7,096 nucleotides of DNA from Desulfobacteraceae bacterium. Lineage in GTDB: Bacteria > Desulfobacterota > DSM-4660 > Desulfatiglandales > Desulfatiglandaceae. The notes beneath the pieces were generated by a model. It had not been told where the DNA came from and ran no database searches. It saw nothing but the letters and a program-made list of their open reading frames with translations. This document shows positions 5,927 through 7,096 of the stretch, in pieces. Every line of letters starts with the position of its first letter. Within the stretch, counting starts at the first letter, position 1. A program made the translations under genes and the position numbers. Location: positions 1 through 7,096 of the forward strand of contig JAUUWD010000080.1 of NCBI GenBank assembly GCA_030589225.1, written 5' to 3'.

Positions 5927-6253
5927 ATGGCTTTAACAGATGTCAAAGAGGTTTTTAGCAAGATGCCAGAGGTTTTCAGCCCCAGTGCCGCCCAAGGACT
6001 GGATGTGGTCATCCAGTACAACATCACCGGAGAGGGTGGAGGAAACTGGAATGTCACGATCAAAGATGGGGCCTGTCAGATCCAGAAAGGCAGCCATGAC
6101 TCGCCAACCGTGACCTTGACGATGTCCAGTGAAACATGGCTTTCCATAGTCAATAAGGAAATAAATAGAATGCAGGCCTTCATGAGCGGACAACTTAAGG
6201 TCAGTGGAGACATGATGCTGGCCCAGCGGATAGAACAACTGTTTCCCTTGTAG
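5927..6253 (+). CDS. SCP2 sterol-carrier domain lipid-binding protein
   Basis: A 108-aa single-domain SCP2 protein, the usual size for stand-alone bacterial members. Visible features are the amphipathic N-terminal helix (DVKEVFSKMPEVF), beta-strands around GLDVVIQYNITG and WNVTIKDGACQI, the PTVTLTMSSETW segment, and the C-terminal FMSGQLKVSGDMMLAQRIEQLF, which is characteristic of the fold. It should bind fatty acids, acyl-CoAs or other hydrophobic ligands in a tunnel; no catalytic role is expected. It has no signal peptide or membrane segment and is presumably cytoplasmic. It follows a broken MaoC gene and precedes a truncated acyl-CoA dehydrogenase, so it is the only intact gene left in this small cluster. 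No separate promoter is obvious, so its expression is uncertain. Confidence 0.9.
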   Translation: MALTDVKEVFSKMPEVFSPSAAQGLDVVIQYNITGEGGGNWNVTIKDGACQIQKGSHDSPTVTLTMSSETWLSIVNKEINRMQAFMSGQLKVSGDMMLAQRIEQLFPL

Positions 6254-6271
6254 AGAGGGAGTTCTTTAACG

Positions 6272-6283
6272 GGTAACGTCATT
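6272..6283 (+). repeat. Short copy of the GGTAACGTCATT repeat
   Basis: This is an exact 12-bp match to 64-75 inside the palindromic element at the left end of the window, here within TTAACGGGTAACGTCATT. The inverted partner arm is missing. GGCT and AGCC (6285-6288 and 6295-6298) make only a small 4-bp hairpin beside it. Confidence 0.5.
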
Positions 6284-6332
6284 TGGCTGTTGTTAGCCGC
6301 TAATTGTATCCATATTTTACGGTCAGCCGGAT

Positions 6333-6487
6333 ATGAGCGGATTTCAGGAATACTTTGGCGAGACGCACAAAAAGGTCTGCCAGACTGTCCGGAAATTTGT
6401 GGAGCGTGAGATTAAGCCCTTTGTGGACGAGTGGGAGCAAAAGGGCGAATTTCCTAAGGAGCTTTATCGCAAGGCAGGAGAAGCGCG
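6333..6487 (+). pseudogene. Acyl-CoA dehydrogenase, N-terminal fragment
   Basis: The first ~51 codons fit the N-terminal helices of an acyl-CoA dehydrogenase: FGETHKKVCQTVRKFVEREI followed by KPFVDEWEQKGEFPKELYRKAGEA, an arrangement shared by many long-chain and isovaleryl-type members. Full proteins are about 380 aa. Similarity ends near 6487, just where a LivG-like fragment on the other strand begins, and the frame then runs on to a stop at 6630-6632 through antisense sequence. The FAD-binding and catalytic Glu regions are therefore gone. No clear Shine-Dalgarno precedes the ATG at 6333. It probably once stood downstream of SCP2 in a beta-oxidation operon. Confidence 0.75.
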
Positions 6488-6489
6488 TA

Positions 6490-6650
6490 AAGGTCTTTTT
6501 GAGGAAAGGAATGAGGATCATTGCAAAGAACAGTTGGGTTCATGGATAGTGCCCTGGCCAGATCTACCCTTTTTCTCTGACCATAAGGGAGTGAGCTTAC
6601 ACCTTTTTTCTGATAGATCCCATCTCCAATAGATCAATGATTTCCTCACT
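6490..6650 (-). pseudogene. Branched-chain amino-acid-type ABC ATPase (LivG-like), internal fragment
   Basis: The minus strand reads SEEIIDLLEMGSIRKK then SLPYGQRKRVDLARALSMNP. This is the ABC signature region in the form typical of LivG/LivF ATPases (LPYGxQ(K/R)RVELARAL). Walker A is missing, and the Walker B region that should read LLLDEP has decayed to VLCNDPH. The piece starts at the stop codon of the TetR fragment and ends against the acyl-CoA dehydrogenase fragment, with no start codon or ribosome binding site of its own. Live genes of this type encode an inner-membrane importer ATPase and often neighbour acyl-CoA degradation genes. Confidence 0.7.
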
Positions 6651-6843
6651 TCTGGCTTTTTGCTCCGTTCAGAAAGACCTCCAGAATACTCTCTGCAATC
6701 CTCTCTTTCTGGCTATCCCCCTTAATTCTTTGATCCACAAGAACCATGGCAGAAACAAAGGTCTCAAGAGCCCCAAGGAATATATACGTGAGATATTGGG
6801 CCTTGAAATCTGTTCTGAGTATCTCCTTTTCTTGGCCCTCCTT
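6646..6843 (-). pseudogene. TetR-family regulator, C-terminal fragment
   Basis: A 65-codon open stretch without a start reads KEGQEKEILRTDFKAQYL, then FLGALETFVSAMVLVDQRIK, then RIAESILEVFLNGAKSQK and TGA. This is the dimerisation and ligand-binding C-terminus of a TetR regulator: the xEGQxxGxxRxD motif, the FGALE helix and the ExxLEIFLNG helix are recognisable. The DNA-binding helix-turn-helix domain (roughly the first 120-130 residues) is absent. An in-frame TGA (6846-6844) precedes the fragment, which starts about 20 nt after the stop of the formyltransferase gene. TetR proteins of this kind commonly control fatty-acid degradation genes, fitting the acyl-CoA dehydrogenase piece nearby. Confidence 0.7.
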
Positions 6844-6864
6844 TCACCCCATTTTTTTCCGGGC

Positions 6865-7096
6865 TTATTCCTCGAGCCGATAGCCTTTGGGAATGGGTTG
6901 TCCATCTACATAAACGTTATTGTCTTCATCCAGAGAAAAGCGCCCCCTTGCAATTATCTCCACTGTTAGAGGGAAGATCCTCCAGTCACCTAACTCTTTA
7001 AGACACTTTTGGTGTTCATCGACCACTTTTTTAAAGGCTTCTCTGTCTTTAAGTAGGTCTGGTAAGGGAAAAGGTAATTTTACCTTTAGGGCGTTT
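6865..7096 (-). CDS. Formyltransferase-like protein (PurN-like), C-terminus, partial at window edge
   Basis: Seventy-six codons enter from beyond the right edge and end at TAA (6867-6865). The segment contains VVDEHQKCLKELGDWRIFPL, then VEIIARGRFSLDEDNNVYVD, then GQPIPKGYRLEE. It resembles the C-terminal tail of PurN-type phosphoribosylglycinamide formyltransferases of deltaproteobacteria, with the EHQ, GDWxIFP and IARGRxxLD elements. PurN transfers a formyl group from 10-formyltetrahydrofolate in purine synthesis. The catalytic Asn-His-Asp residues lie outside the window, so the assignment rests on the tail alone. No stop or frameshift is seen, and the gene may be intact upstream. Confidence 0.5.
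   Translation of the reverse strand, partial: NALKVKLPFPLPDLLKDREAFKKVVDEHQKCLKELGDWRIFPLTVEIIARGRFSLDEDNNVYVDGQPIPKGYRLEE

Noticed and set aside
6488..6632. Tail of the acyl-CoA dehydrogenase frame as part of a 99-aa protein
   Set aside because: This stretch is antisense to the LivG-like fragment and does not resemble any acyl-CoA dehydrogenase region.

Overview
The window looks like chromosomal DNA of an anaerobic bacterium, most likely a Desulfobacterota (deltaproteobacterial) sulfate reducer or syntroph. That is an inference from gene content: an oxygen-sensitive radical 2-hydroxyacyl-CoA dehydratase / benzoyl-CoA reductase-type enzyme with its ATPase activator, lying among fatty- or aromatic-acid degradation genes (SDR, MaoC, SCP2, acyl-CoA dehydrogenase, LivG-type transporter, TetR regulator). 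No rRNA or tRNA gene, CRISPR array or replication origin was seen.

Layout. 1-202: a nested palindromic repeat built from GTTACC/GGTAAC units, then a promoter-like site. 203-1006 (+): an intact short-chain dehydrogenase/reductase. 1183-1623 (-): the C-terminal half of an alpha/beta hydrolase without its nucleophile domain. 1619-4720 (-): a tight three-gene operon, transcribed from high to low coordinates, encoding two HGD-D family subunits (370 and 401 aa) and a 260-aa BadF/BcrA/HgdC-type activator. 4726-4914 (-): a small reading frame broken by one TGA, just upstream of the operon. 4915-5200: AT-rich DNA with two strong imperfect hairpins. 5323-5692 (-): a decayed ISL3-type insertion sequence. 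5693-5895 (+): the C-terminal end of a MaoC-like hydratase with an internal TGA. 5927-6253 (+): a small intact SCP2 lipid-binding protein. 6333-7096: a gene graveyard holding the first ~50 codons of an acyl-CoA dehydrogenase (+), a middle piece of a LivG-type ABC ATPase (-), the C-terminal end of a TetR regulator (-), and the C-terminus of a PurN-like formyltransferase running off the window (-).

How it fits together. The activator would use ATP to inject a low-potential electron into the iron-sulfur heterodimer, which would then dehydrate a 2-hydroxyacyl-CoA or reduce an aryl/enoyl-CoA. The SDR and the remnants suggest the locus once belonged to a larger acyl-CoA degradation island that has been eroded by insertion and deletion. 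No wholly new system is evident. The points most worth following are the dehydratase/reductase operon of unknown substrate, the two structured non-coding stretches, and the run of gene fragments whose breakpoints sit at the stop codons of neighbouring genes.
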